Shown in pieces: positions 1 through 5,619 of a DNA stretch of 5,619 nt. A program made the translations under genes and the position numbers. Source of the DNA: CANJSG01 sp038203875 (GTDB lineage Bacteria; Verrucomicrobiota; Verrucomicrobiia; Limisphaerales; CANJSG01); the NCBI GenBank assembly GCA_038203875.1, contig JBBRDN010000238.1, forward strand, positions 1 through 5,619, written 5' to 3'. The first letter of the stretch is position 1. Every line of letters begins with the position of its first letter. The notes under the pieces were generated by a model. That model saw only the letters and a program-made list of their open reading frames with translations, ran no database searches and was not told the origin of the DNA.

Positions 1-137
1 TGGAATCGCAGGTTGGTGACCGCATCCAGGCTCCAGAGGAAAAACGCGCAGGCCGATCCCACCGCCATCGCCATCGGGATTACCAGGGCCGCCCACTTCA
101 GCGCGGCGTTGGTTTGCTTCCGCCAGTTGGAGAACAT
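1..137 (-). CDS. ClC-family (voltage-gated) chloride channel/antiporter, N-terminal fragment
   Basis: The first 45 codons of a gene that runs off the left edge of the window. The start is the ATG at 137-135. The peptide has a short basic N-terminus (MFSNWRKQTN) and then a hydrophobic helix that ends in an ALFLW-like segment followed by SLDAVTNLRF. That pattern (small-residue helix, F-L-W-x-L-D, then a T/N-x-x-R stretch) is how bacterial ClC proteins annotated as voltage-gated chloride channel family typically begin. Known family members are inner-membrane chloride channels or H+/Cl- exchangers. The start lies 5 bp after the stop of the upstream cytochrome gene, and a GAAG at 149-146, inside that gene's last codons, can serve as ribosome binding site with 8-nt spacing. 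This suggests co-transcription. The selectivity-filter motifs are outside the window, so the family call rests on the N-terminus alone, and a different membrane protein remains possible. Confidence 0.65.
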   Translation of the reverse strand, partial: MFSNWRKQTNAALKWAALVIPMAMAVGSACAFFLWSLDAVTNLRF

Positions 138-142
138 CGGCG

Positions 143-2776
143 TCACTTCAGCGATTTGATGTAGAGGATGAGCGCCTCGATCTGCGACTCGGTCATGATG
201 CCCTCGTAGCTCGGCATGCCGGTGTCGTTTTTCTCGAAGCCGCTGACCACCTTGGCCGCCGGTTCCTTGATCGATTCGCGCAGGTAGGCTTCGTCTGCCG
301 CAACCTTCCCACCACCGACGATCAACCGTTGGCTGGCGAAGAGACCTTTCCACGACGGGCCCACTTTGCCGACGAGCGAACCGTCGTTCGAATGACACGC
401 GACGCAGCCCATCAACTCCGAGACACGGCGCCCTTCATCGATCGTGACAGGCGTGTTCGCCGTCGCGATGGCCCCCCGCGGCGTGAGATCGACGACAAGT
501 TTACCGAAGCCGTCCTTCTCGGGATCGAAATGTGTCAGAGCCTTCGGAGTGAAATACGCGCTCTGCTCGAAGGTCGCTCTCGCCGCCGTCTTCAGCGACC
601 AGCCCAGCCGCATCTGCATCACCGTCCGCATCTCCGGCAATCCGATGAAGGCGCTGCGGCCGTCCTTCGACAGGTAGGCGCTGCTGGCGGCCATCGCGTC
701 CTGGCCCTTCGAGCCGTCGAGCTTGAAGTGCGGCGAGCCGTAGTTGGCCGTGCGGACGTAGTTCCAGCGTTCCACGGAGAAGTTACCCGGCGTGACCGAA
801 GCCCCGTCGAGCGGCACGTCGAAGCGCACGAGCAGACCCTTGTCCATCGGCACGATCTCGCGGGGGAAGGTGTTCGGCGCTCCGGTGTAGCGCAGCCGCG
901 CGAGGCCGCTGATCTGGTTGGCCGTTGTTCCCCAGATCTGGAATCCGATCACGTAGAGCTGGCCGTCGATCGGATTCACCGCTCCGGCCAGCGGCGGAAA
1001 TTCCAACTGCCGCGTCAGGCTCATGACAGAGGCCTGCGTCTGCGGGGCGCGTTCATTCAACCGCACGAGGAAAATCTCGGGCCGGTAATATCCGAAATGG
1101 ATCAGGGCATCGTTCAACGGACCCATCCTGGCGTCGGTCAACCAGGCCTGCCCGGCACCCGAGGCGTTGATCGGATGCGGAATCCACGTCAGCGGTTCCT
1201 CGATCGGCTCGGGATACTTCTCCTTCGGCAGGATCAACGGGATGAACCCGTGATAGGCATCGCCCGTGAGCAGATGCAGAGGCGTGGACGGCACGTAATG
1301 GCCTTGCTGGTCGCTGGCGGTGACGAGGCCCGTCTTCGGATTCACTCCGATGAACGGCCCGCGAAAGCCATGGCCCAGCACCGTCGATGACATGCCGTCC
1401 GCCGCGATGCGGAGCACGCTGCCGTTGTGCCGGCCGACGGTCGTGCTCTGCTGGCCGCCCTTGGCGATGACGAACGAACCGTCCGGCGCGGTCCGGATGC
1501 CCGAGGCGAACTCGCGCGTCTCCGCCGTCTGGGTGAAGGCGTTGGAGAAAAGCTCGTGGACATCCGCCTCGCCGTTGCCGTCGGTGTCGCGCAGGCGCCA
1601 GACGCCGTTGCGGTCGAAGACAAAGAGTTCGTTGTTCCGTGCCGTTATTCCGAGCGGCTCGTGCAAGCCCGAAGCGAACCGCCGCCACGTGACCGCCTGA
1701 AGATTTCCGGACAGGCCGGATATCAGCCACACGTCGCCGTCGAAGGTGACCGCCGCCGCCGTGCCGTCCTTGAGGAAGGCGATGTCGGCAAAGCGCACGT
1801 TGCGCTTCCACGAGTTCGCGTTCGGCAGCGCGATGTTGTCGAGGACGTAGGCTTCCTTCGCCTCGGACACCTTCGCCGTCGTCGACATCGAACCATTCCA
1901 ACGAACGGGCGGACGCTTCGCCGCCGAAGCCGGACGCCCCTTGATCACGCCCGCCATGCTGAGGGCGATGGAGAACTCGGATGGCTTACCCGAAGCGGGA
2001 ACCCTGACGACGACCAAGCCCGTCGACTCATCCCGCGCTTCCAATGTCGCGTCGCCCGACACCAAAAGATTCAAGCCTCCTGCCAGCTTGGCCGGCGCTT
2101 TGCCAAGGACCAGCCGCAGCGGCCGAGATGTCGGTCCTACTTTCAGAAAACGGCGAACCACCGGCGTGCCGTCCTGCAGATCGGCCTCGAACCGGTCCAA
2201 GATCTCGGAACCCAGCGCGGTGTATTCCAACTGCGCGCCGCCGTCGATCAGCCGGACGGCTTTGAAGCGCCCGAGAGATTCGGATAGCGGCCCGCGCCCG
2301 ACTTCCCTCGCATCAGGACCGGCTGCGCGCGGATCGGCGAAGGACACCGTCTCGCCCGATTGCCACGCCGGATACGCCCCGCTCGCCAGCCACGGCGAGC
2401 CGACGATCTGGGGAAGCTTCGTCTGTCCTTCGGGCGCTTTGGCTCCCGAGACGTGATACGAACCCTGCGCCATCGAGACCGGGCTGACGCCGTTGCCGAC
2501 CCAGATGGCCGAGACGCGCAGCAGCTCCGTGTCGAAAGCCACCCAGCATTCGTGACCGAGATTCAGCACGAGCGCCCGCGGCGTCAGATTGTCCGCAGGC
2601 AAGCCGTCCCCCAGCTTCCGCGCATCGACCACGCTGGAAAAAAAGGGGAAGTCCGCCTCCACGAAGTCGCCCCACGACAACGGAGCCGGCTTGGACTTCT
2701 CGGCCGCAAACGCGCCAAAACCCAGGGCGAGAAAACTCGCGGCGATCGCGGCTGGAAGTGACAGGGGCGAAGACAT
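143..2776 (-). CDS. Secreted DUF6797 / beta-propeller / c-type cytochrome fusion protein
   Basis: A complete 877-residue protein when started at the ATG at 2776. That start puts a clean signal peptide first (hydrophobic core at about 5-20, cleavage near GAFA-AEK at 24). An in-frame GTG at 2800 would add eight residues with no benefit, and neither start has a strong Shine-Dalgarno sequence. Residues about 33-160 match the DUF6797 pattern (DFPFFSSVVDAR, NLTPRALVLNLG, FDTELLRVSAIWVG). Residues about 325-635 form an NHL/sugar-dehydrogenase-like propeller, with SGLHEPLGI, a calcium-loop-like DTDGNGEAD at 397-405 and GHGFRGPFIGVNP. A beta-rich linker follows. The C-terminus is a cytochrome c domain: CVACH at 791-795 binds haem, and Met854 in GMPSYEG is the likely sixth ligand, ahead of the closing helix ending YIKSLK. 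The protein should act in the periplasm or outside the cell, probably in electron transfer linked to an oxidation. The substrate is not evident. This architecture is abundant in Verrucomicrobiota and Planctomycetota. A ClC gene follows after 5 bp. Confidence 0.9.
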   Translation of the reverse strand: MSSPLSLPAAIAASFLALGFGAFAAEKSKPAPLSWGDFVEADFPFFSSVVDARKLGDGLPADNLTPRALVLNLGHECWVAFDTELLRVSAIWVGNGVSPVSMAQGSYHVSGAKAPEGQTKLPQIVGSPWLASGAYPAWQSGETVSFADPRAAGPDAREVGRGPLSESLGRFKAVRLIDGGAQLEYTALGSEILDRFEADLQDGTPVVRRFLKVGPTSRPLRLVLGKAPAKLAGGLNLLVSGDATLEARDESTGLVVVRVPASGKPSEFSIALSMAGVIKGRPASAAKRPPVRWNGSMSTTAKVSEAKEAYVLDNIALPNANSWKRNVRFADIAFLKDGTAAAVTFDGDVWLISGLSGNLQAVTWRRFASGLHEPLGITARNNELFVFDRNGVWRLRDTDGNGEADVHELFSNAFTQTAETREFASGIRTAPDGSFVIAKGGQQSTTVGRHNGSVLRIAADGMSSTVLGHGFRGPFIGVNPKTGLVTASDQQGHYVPSTPLHLLTGDAYHGFIPLILPKEKYPEPIEEPLTWIPHPINASGAGQAWLTDARMGPLNDALIHFGYYRPEIFLVRLNERAPQTQASVMSLTRQLEFPPLAGAVNPIDGQLYVIGFQIWGTTANQISGLARLRYTGAPNTFPREIVPMDKGLLVRFDVPLDGASVTPGNFSVERWNYVRTANYGSPHFKLDGSKGQDAMAASSAYLSKDGRSAFIGLPEMRTVMQMRLGWSLKTAARATFEQSAYFTPKALTHFDPEKDGFGKLVVDLTPRGAIATANTPVTIDEGRRVSELMGCVACHSNDGSLVGKVGPSWKGLFASQRLIVGGGKVAADEAYLRESIKEPAAKVVSGFEKNDTGMPSYEGIMTESQIEALILYIKSLK

Positions 2777-3009
2777 GGTGACTCGGGCAGATTCCAACAC
2801 CGGTCGCCCGAATCAGCCAACAGTTGTTCTTGGCCAGACATGGAGCCCGATGCTCCGAGGATTTCGACAAGCCGAGTCGGCAGGTCGCCGGCAGCGTCGT
2901 CAACTCCCTGCGAAACCTTCCGCCCGCTGAACCATGGGGCCGCCAATCTCCTGATCGGCCCGATGGCTTGTGACGCGAAGGCGCCGTTTTAAGAAGTGTG
3001 ACAAGGTCA
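2777..3009 (-). other. Leader region upstream of the DUF6797/cytochrome gene
   Basis: This stretch of 233 bases lies between the candidate 91-codon ORF and the cytochrome gene and must hold the promoter of the latter if it is transcribed separately. I looked for -35/-10 pairs on the minus strand. A TTGACG (about 2909-2904) and a TTGTCA (3005-3000) are present, but neither has an acceptable -10 box at 16-18 nt. Open frames crossing the region have unconvincing composition. A short hairpin, GGAGC-5 nt-GCTCC, lies at 2842-2856. No gene or RNA is recognised here. Confidence 0.4.
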
Positions 3010-3010
3010 C
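2998..3010. repeat. Short perfect inverted repeat (GTGAC-3 nt-GTCAC)
   Basis: GTGAC at 2998-3002 and GTCAC at 3006-3010 form a perfect dyad with a 3-nt centre (AAG). It abuts the stop codon of the candidate 91-codon ORF and lies about 220 bp upstream of the cytochrome gene start. Its size would suit a small operator, but no regulator is visible. It has no T-run, so it is unlikely to be a terminator. A 5-bp arm can easily occur by chance. Confidence 0.25.
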
Positions 3011-3285
3011 TATTTCCCGGCCTTGTGGCTACGCGGTTGGTTGCCGCGTTCGGGCGCGCAGACCGTCGTCCGCGGAGCGGAGCGGCGGGGTTCCTCGCGG
3101 CGGATCTCGGTGCGGCTAGCCTTGCCTTGGACGTCGCGGGCGGCCGGATTCTGCCTCGGATTGGTAGGGCGCTTCTTCGCGACCACGGCTTTGGGGGAGC
3201 GCACGGCGATGACCGGTGTTTCCGGAGGAGGAGGCAGGACCACGAGGTTGGGCATACGGGCAACGGCTGGTTTTTTGGGTTTCAC
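3010..3285 (-). CDS. Candidate small basic, proline/arginine-rich hypothetical protein
   Basis: A 91-codon ORF with a GTG start. The product begins MKPKKPAVARMP, has a run of four prolines (VLPPPPETP), and then an R/K/P-rich tail containing RREEPRRSAPR. It has no signal peptide, membrane segment or recognised domain, and it looks largely disordered and strongly basic. Codon third positions are mostly G or C, as in the genuine genes of the window, which favours coding on this strand. Against it, the GAGGT before the GTG is too close for a normal ribosome binding site, and long overlapping frames exist on the other strand because the region is GC-rich. It could be a lineage-specific DNA- or RNA-binding protein, or spurious. 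Confidence 0.4.
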   Translation of the reverse strand: MKPKKPAVARMPNLVVLPPPPETPVIAVRSPKAVVAKKRPTNPRQNPAARDVQGKASRTEIRREEPRRSAPRTTVCAPERGNQPRSHKAGK

Positions 3286-3392
3286 ACCTCAACCGTCCGC
3301 CGCTGCCCGGAAGAGCGCAACGACGGCTATTGCCCATTCCTGCACCTGCTTTGCTCTGTCTTCTCCGTGCATCCGCTTCGCCACCTCGGAGG

Positions 3393-3518
3393 CTACTGCT
3401 TCTTCTTCAGCCCGATGCTGCTGCCGCGTTTCGCGATCTTCCGGCTGGTGGTGACCTTCGTCACGGTGCCGATGGCGAGATACTTCCGCTTCACCGTGTC
3501 GAGGATGGTAGGCCTCAC
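3393..3518 (-). CDS. Candidate 41-residue basic peptide, or the surviving C-terminus of a lost gene
   Basis: Read on the minus strand from a GTG at 3518 to a TAG at 3395-3393. The product starts RPTILDTVKRKYLAIGTV and ends in a lysine-rich tail, GLKKKQ. Nearly every codon ends in G or C, which is a strong coding signature for this genome, and the residue mix looks like a folded basic peptide. There is no convincing ribosome binding site, and an in-frame TGA lies only seven codons upstream of the GTG. It is therefore either a genuine small gene with a weak start or the C-terminal remnant of a longer gene whose front was removed. I do not recognise a family. Confidence 0.33.
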   Translation of the reverse strand: MRPTILDTVKRKYLAIGTVTKVTTSRKIAKRGSSIGLKKKQ

Positions 3519-3539
3519 CCGTTCGCATAGGTGTGCTCA

Positions 3540-3640
3540 GGATGACGCTTGAAGTGGTGGGCGAAACACAAAGCGGAGGAACTCGCGCTGGAGAAGACAA
3601 CTTTGGGATGCAGGCGACCAAAGCGTCACCGCTGTCATCC
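3540..3640. repeat. Imperfect inverted repeat flanking the jetD 3' end
   Basis: TGACGCTT at 3543-3550 and AAGCGTCA at 3621-3628 are exact reverse complements, 70 bp apart. The left arm extends as GGATGACGCTT (3540-3550). Its full complement, AAGCGTCATCC, is nearly repeated on the right at 3621-3640 but interrupted by nine bases between AAGCGTCA and TCC. The right arm runs into the last codons of jetD. This could be a remnant of a mobile or dispersed repeat, a long-range hairpin, or coincidence. Confidence 0.3.
3601..3623 (-). terminator. Weak candidate terminator hairpin behind jetD
   Basis: On the minus strand, 11 bases after the jetD stop codon, CTTTGG (3623-3618) can pair with CCAAAG (3606-3601) across an 11-base loop, followed by TTGTCTTC. 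The stem is only 6 bp and the following tract is only partly T, so this is a poor intrinsic terminator. It is listed because it sits where the Wadjet transcript would be expected to end. Confidence 0.2.
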
Positions 3641-4786
3641 GTAGAACGGCCAGTCTGAAAGCGTTGGTCGGCCAAGAGATTCTTGTTCGAAATTCTTACG
3701 CGCCCGCTCCATGTGCAGCGGGTGGAACTCACGTCCGGTTCGTTCGCGCAAGTCGCGTAGGATGTCAAAACCGGGTTCATCACTGTCGCCGAAATGCCAG
3801 AACTCGAGCGTCACCGGGAGGCGTTTCAGCAACGCCAAGGTGCCGGAGCCGGGAAAGCTGGTTTGCACGAGCAGTTCGCCGCTCCGCAGCTTGGCCAACT
3901 CGTGGAAGCTGGTTTCGTTCTCCACCGTCAGACAACGGTGCGCCGTGGTCTCGATGGCTTCGGCGCGAACGATGTCTTCCAGCGACAGGCGGAACGGTCC
4001 GTGGAGCAATCCTAAGTCGAGCCATTGGCCATCCAGCAGCAGCAGCAGCGGTCCGTGAACCAGTGCGAAGCGCGGGTTGGGCAGGATGCCCAAGTCATCA
4101 AGTGTGCGAACCTCGCCCCCCGTAATTTCCTCCAGCAACCGTCCCAGTTTGCCGCGGAGTCTGTCGCGGAGTTCACCGTCTTTCTCCTGCGCGGCCAGTT
4201 CCTCAAGGCGCTTGGAGTTTCCGAGCAGCACACAACTGGCGAAACGCACGAGCGAGGAGCGACGGGTTTCGTCAGGCTCCGCACCCCACGTCAGAAGCTT
4301 GGGAAGCAACGCGAGCAGCTCGGCGTTCGCGGTGCGGTCGGCCCGGTCAAACGGTGCGAAGGCGTCACCGCAAAGCGCGGCGTCCCGCCAACGTTCGCAG
4401 AACGCCCTCCACGATTCGCGCCACATTTCGGGCACTGCGGCAGAGACCGCTTCCCTGAACTGCTGTGCCAGCGCCTGTCGTCGTTGGGTGGGCGAGTCTT
4501 CACCAAGGAAGGTGAAAAGAGCGGACTCGTTTGCGAGGGGAACGCGAACCTTGAAGATGATGTCACGGTCACGACGATGGCGTTCCAAGCGAATCAATCC
4601 GTGAGCTTCCGCCAGTTCCAAGTCGCGCACAGCAGCCGCACGCAAGTCGCCATCCTCACACCGGGCGGCACGCAACACCTCTGGAAGTTCTGGCTGGAAG
4701 TCGTTCGTGCCGGTGCCGCTCCTGCCCGCTTTGGATTCCGAATAAAGACGGGCCAGTGCGTGCAAAACTGGCGGCCCGGAGTTCAT
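3635..4786 (-). CDS. jetD: Wadjet plasmid-defence nuclease subunit JetD (Toprim-like)
   Basis: A complete 383-residue protein. The ATG at 4786 is chosen because GAAGG (4800-4796) sits 8 nt upstream and because the start overlaps the upstream stop as ATGA. Residues about 5-90 look like the N-terminal winged-helix part (VRDLELAEAHGLIRLERH). A helical middle contains GNSKRLEEL, typical of the family. The C-terminal third is the Toprim-like JetD_C/DUF2220 domain: VENETSF carries the candidate catalytic glutamate Glu289, FPGSG follows, and FGDSDEPGFDIL supplies the acidic pair Asp334/Asp336 before a helix of the family's I-L-R-x-L-R type. In studied Wadjet systems, JetABC is an SMC complex that extrudes loops on small circular DNA, and JetD makes the cut that destroys incoming plasmids. 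The length is normal and the metal-binding residues are present, so it should be active. It is the last gene of the operon. The subtype (I, II or III) cannot be settled here. Confidence 0.9.
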   Translation of the reverse strand: MNSGPPVLHALARLYSESKAGRSGTGTNDFQPELPEVLRAARCEDGDLRAAAVRDLELAEAHGLIRLERHRRDRDIIFKVRVPLANESALFTFLGEDSPTQRRQALAQQFREAVSAAVPEMWRESWRAFCERWRDAALCGDAFAPFDRADRTANAELLALLPKLLTWGAEPDETRRSSLVRFASCVLLGNSKRLEELAAQEKDGELRDRLRGKLGRLLEEITGGEVRTLDDLGILPNPRFALVHGPLLLLLDGQWLDLGLLHGPFRLSLEDIVRAEAIETTAHRCLTVENETSFHELAKLRSGELLVQTSFPGSGTLALLKRLPVTLEFWHFGDSDEPGFDILRDLRERTGREFHPLHMERARKNFEQESLGRPTLSDWPFYG

Positions 4787-5112
4787 GCGCTGAAACCTTC
4801 GCTGGCAAACTCGGCACCACATTGCGGGCAGCGCCACCAAACTTCCTTGCTGTCGAGCGGGGCAAAATGGAGTCCCGTGTCCGTTCCCGGCGAGTCTGGC
4901 TCGCAGGTGATGAGTTTGCCCCCGGAAAGCACGTCTTCCTGAAAGCAACAGTGCGGGCACTCCAGCAACTCGCGGTCGTTAGCGAAGAGTCCGGCACCCT
5001 TCATCTCCGCTTGAAGCTTCACAATCTCGGCGGCCAACGGCTTCAACTCGGCGACCAATCCTTCGTAGCCTGCCGGCGTGTCGTCGTCGGGTTTGGTTTG
5101 AGGAGGCGGCAT
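4783..5112 (-). CDS. Small zinc-ribbon protein embedded between jetC and jetD
   Basis: A 109-residue protein from the ATG at 5112. The N-terminus is proline/aspartate-rich, and residues about 16-40 form an amphipathic, probably coiled helix (LVAELKPLAAEIVKLQAEM). Two cysteine pairs follow: CPHC at 52-55 (with a third Cys at 56) and CPQC at 95-98 inside WWRCPQCGAEF, about 40 residues apart. This is a treble-clef or zinc-ribbon layout that should bind one zinc ion. Cys70 lies between the pairs. No enzyme motif is seen. The gene lies 44 bp after the jetC stop, and its TGA overlaps the jetD ATG by the ATGA arrangement, so translation of the two is probably coupled. Nothing resembling a Shine-Dalgarno sequence precedes its own ATG. 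It is not one of the four canonical Wadjet subunits. It may be an adaptor that bridges JetC and JetD, or a DNA-contacting accessory; that role is inference. Confidence 0.82.
   Translation of the reverse strand: MPPPQTKPDDDTPAGYEGLVAELKPLAAEIVKLQAEMKGAGLFANDRELLECPHCCFQEDVLSGGKLITCEPDSPGTDTGLHFAPLDSKEVWWRCPQCGAEFASEGFSA
4796..4800 (-). promoter_or_regulatory. Ribosome binding site of jetD
   Basis: GAAGG on the minus strand lies 8 nt before the jetD ATG and within the last codons of the zinc-ribbon gene. It fixes the jetD start and rejects the much longer upstream extension of the same frame, which would run inside the zinc-ribbon gene. Confidence 0.6.
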
Positions 5113-5156
5113 ACTTGGAAAGTTTACGTCTTATCGCCTTGGCTGCCAACGGGAGG

Positions 5157-5619
5157 TTATGAATGCCCCTGCATCCACTCCTGCCCCTCTTCGGAATCAC
5201 GGAGGATGCTCACGGGCACGTTGCGGATGTGCGGACGGCCCGCGCGCTTGTCCTCGTTGCGCGAGACAATGATGAGCTGGTCACACAGGCCAAAGGCACC
5301 GGGGACGTTGCCGGTGCTCATGGAAAACACTCCCTGGAGGTCGAGTTCCTTGATGGCTTCGATGCAGTCCTTGATGCGGCCGGTGTCCATCTTCGAGAAC
5401 GCCTCGTCAATCGGCACGAGCGCTAGCGATGGGTCGCGCCAGCGGGCCTCGTGGCGTTTGTAGGCGCGCAGGTAGCTCGCCAGGATGACGACGAAATAGG
5501 GCGACTGGTTCTCGCCCCCGCTCATCTTGCCGCTCTGCTTGTCCACACTGATGGGCCGGGCCGCCGGATCGTTCTTGTCGCTGACCAGCAGGTCGTAGTC
5601 GTAGAAATGCCGGTAATCG
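5157..5619 (-). CDS. jetC: Wadjet SMC/MukB-like ATPase subunit JetC, C-terminal fragment
   Basis: The last 153 codons of a gene cut by the right edge of the window, ending with TAA at 5159-5157. The visible part is the C-terminal half of an SMC-type ABC ATPase head. It begins with DYRHFYDYDLLV, the strand region before the signature motif, followed by the ABC signature KMSGGENQSPYF (about 5528-5493) and a helix. The Walker B segment LALVPIDEAFSKMD follows, with Asp at 5408-5406 and the catalytic Glu at 5405-5403. The segment from GVFSMSTGNVP to CDQLIIVSR then matches the final strands of such heads. JetC in other bacteria is about 1,100 residues and pairs with JetA (MukF-like) and JetB (MukE-like) to form a loop-extruding motor. 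An internal GTG at 5546 is not the start, because the frame stays open to the edge and upstream residues are family-typical. The assignment as JetC rather than MukB or MksB rests on the neighbouring jetD. Confidence 0.88.
   Translation of the reverse strand, partial: DYRHFYDYDLLVSDKNDPAARPISVDKQSGKMSGGENQSPYFVVILASYLRAYKRHEARWRDPSLALVPIDEAFSKMDTGRIKDCIEAIKELDLQGVFSMSTGNVPGAFGLCDQLIIVSRNEDKRAGRPHIRNVPVSILRDSEEGQEWMQGHS

Larger units (their letters stand above)
3286..3634. other. Boundary region behind jetD with small ORFs and repeat-like sequence
   Basis: About 350 bases separate the jetD stop from the candidate 91-codon ORF. No full-size gene is supported. The stretch contains a 41-codon basic minus-strand ORF (listed separately), a weak hairpin after jetD, an imperfect inverted repeat (3540-3550 with 3621-3640), and two minus-strand motifs that resemble dispersed intergenic sequences of environmental bacteria: GTCATCCTGAGC at 3546-3535 and CACGGAGAAGACAGAG at 3369-3354. 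The resemblance is from memory and was not searched. Together these features suggest a seam between the defence module and the flanking genes. Confidence 0.4.

Noticed and set aside
329..1390. Plus-strand open frame of 353 codons inside the cytochrome gene
   Set aside because: It is antisense to a protein with clear domains and a haem motif, and its translation is rich in R, H and Q without recognisable motifs, as expected of a GC-rich shadow frame.
2313..3263. Minus-strand open frame of 316 codons spanning the cytochrome gene 5' end and the intergenic region
   Set aside because: It overlaps the signal peptide and DUF6797 coding region in another frame, and its composition (S, R, P, A rich) has no domain-like pattern.
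3289..3384. A 31-codon minus-strand ORF (VAKRMHGEDRAKQ...) ending just before the 91-codon ORF
   Set aside because: It looks somewhat protein-like, but its third-position G/C is clearly lower than in the real genes, it overlaps the repeat-like motif, and its only start is a GTG with poor context.
2998..3552. Plus-strand open frames of 143 and 184 codons in the boundary region
   Set aside because: They have low-complexity arginine-rich translations, no ribosome binding site and no recognised domain, and they lie opposite minus-strand ORFs with better third-position bias.
4039..4050. Short run of AGC repeats in jetD
   Set aside because: It encodes the LLLLL stretch of the JetD Toprim region, so it is explained by coding and too short to be a meaningful microsatellite.
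4025..4942. Plus-strand open frame of 305 codons across jetD
   Set aside because: It is antisense to jetD, whose Toprim motifs are unambiguous, and it also crosses the jetD/zinc-ribbon junction.
4787..4960. 58-codon N-terminal extension of jetD
   Set aside because: It runs through the zinc-ribbon gene in another frame. The ATG at 4786 has a good ribosome binding site, the ATGA overlap and the usual JetD length.
1..5619. CRISPR array, tRNA, rRNA or insertion sequence
   Set aside because: No regularly spaced direct repeats, tRNA-like cloverleaf with CCA, rRNA-like segment or transposase motif was seen by eye on either strand.

Overview
This GC-rich window carries all of its convincing genes on the minus strand, so the gene order reads from right to left. 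A secreted DUF6797 protein with a six-bladed-type propeller region and a C-terminal haem c domain is an architecture strongly associated with the PVC superphylum, especially Verrucomicrobiota. The likely source is therefore a verrucomicrobial chromosome or metagenomic contig, but this rests on one protein family plus base composition.

Right part (about 3635-5619): the tail end of a Wadjet (JetABCD) plasmid-restriction operon. It holds the C-terminal ATPase half of JetC (SMC/MukB-like, cut by the window edge), a small two-CPxC zinc-ribbon protein, and a complete JetD (winged helix plus Toprim-like nuclease). The zinc-ribbon gene lies exactly between jetC and jetD, and its stop codon overlaps the jetD start codon (ATGA). 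It is therefore part of the cassette rather than a bystander, and it is not one of the four canonical Wadjet subunits. This is the most interesting item in the window. jetA and jetB are expected beyond the right edge.

Middle part (about 2777-3634): a gene-poor boundary. It holds two candidate small, strongly basic ORFs (41 and 91 codons), an imperfect inverted repeat behind jetD, stretches that resemble dispersed intergenic repeats, and a 233-bp leader with no clear promoter. It looks like the edge of a defence-island insertion or an eroded segment.

Left part (1-2776): the DUF6797/propeller/cytochrome c gene, followed 5 bp later by the start of a ClC-family chloride channel gene that leaves the window at base 1. 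These two appear co-transcribed and functionally separate from the Wadjet module.
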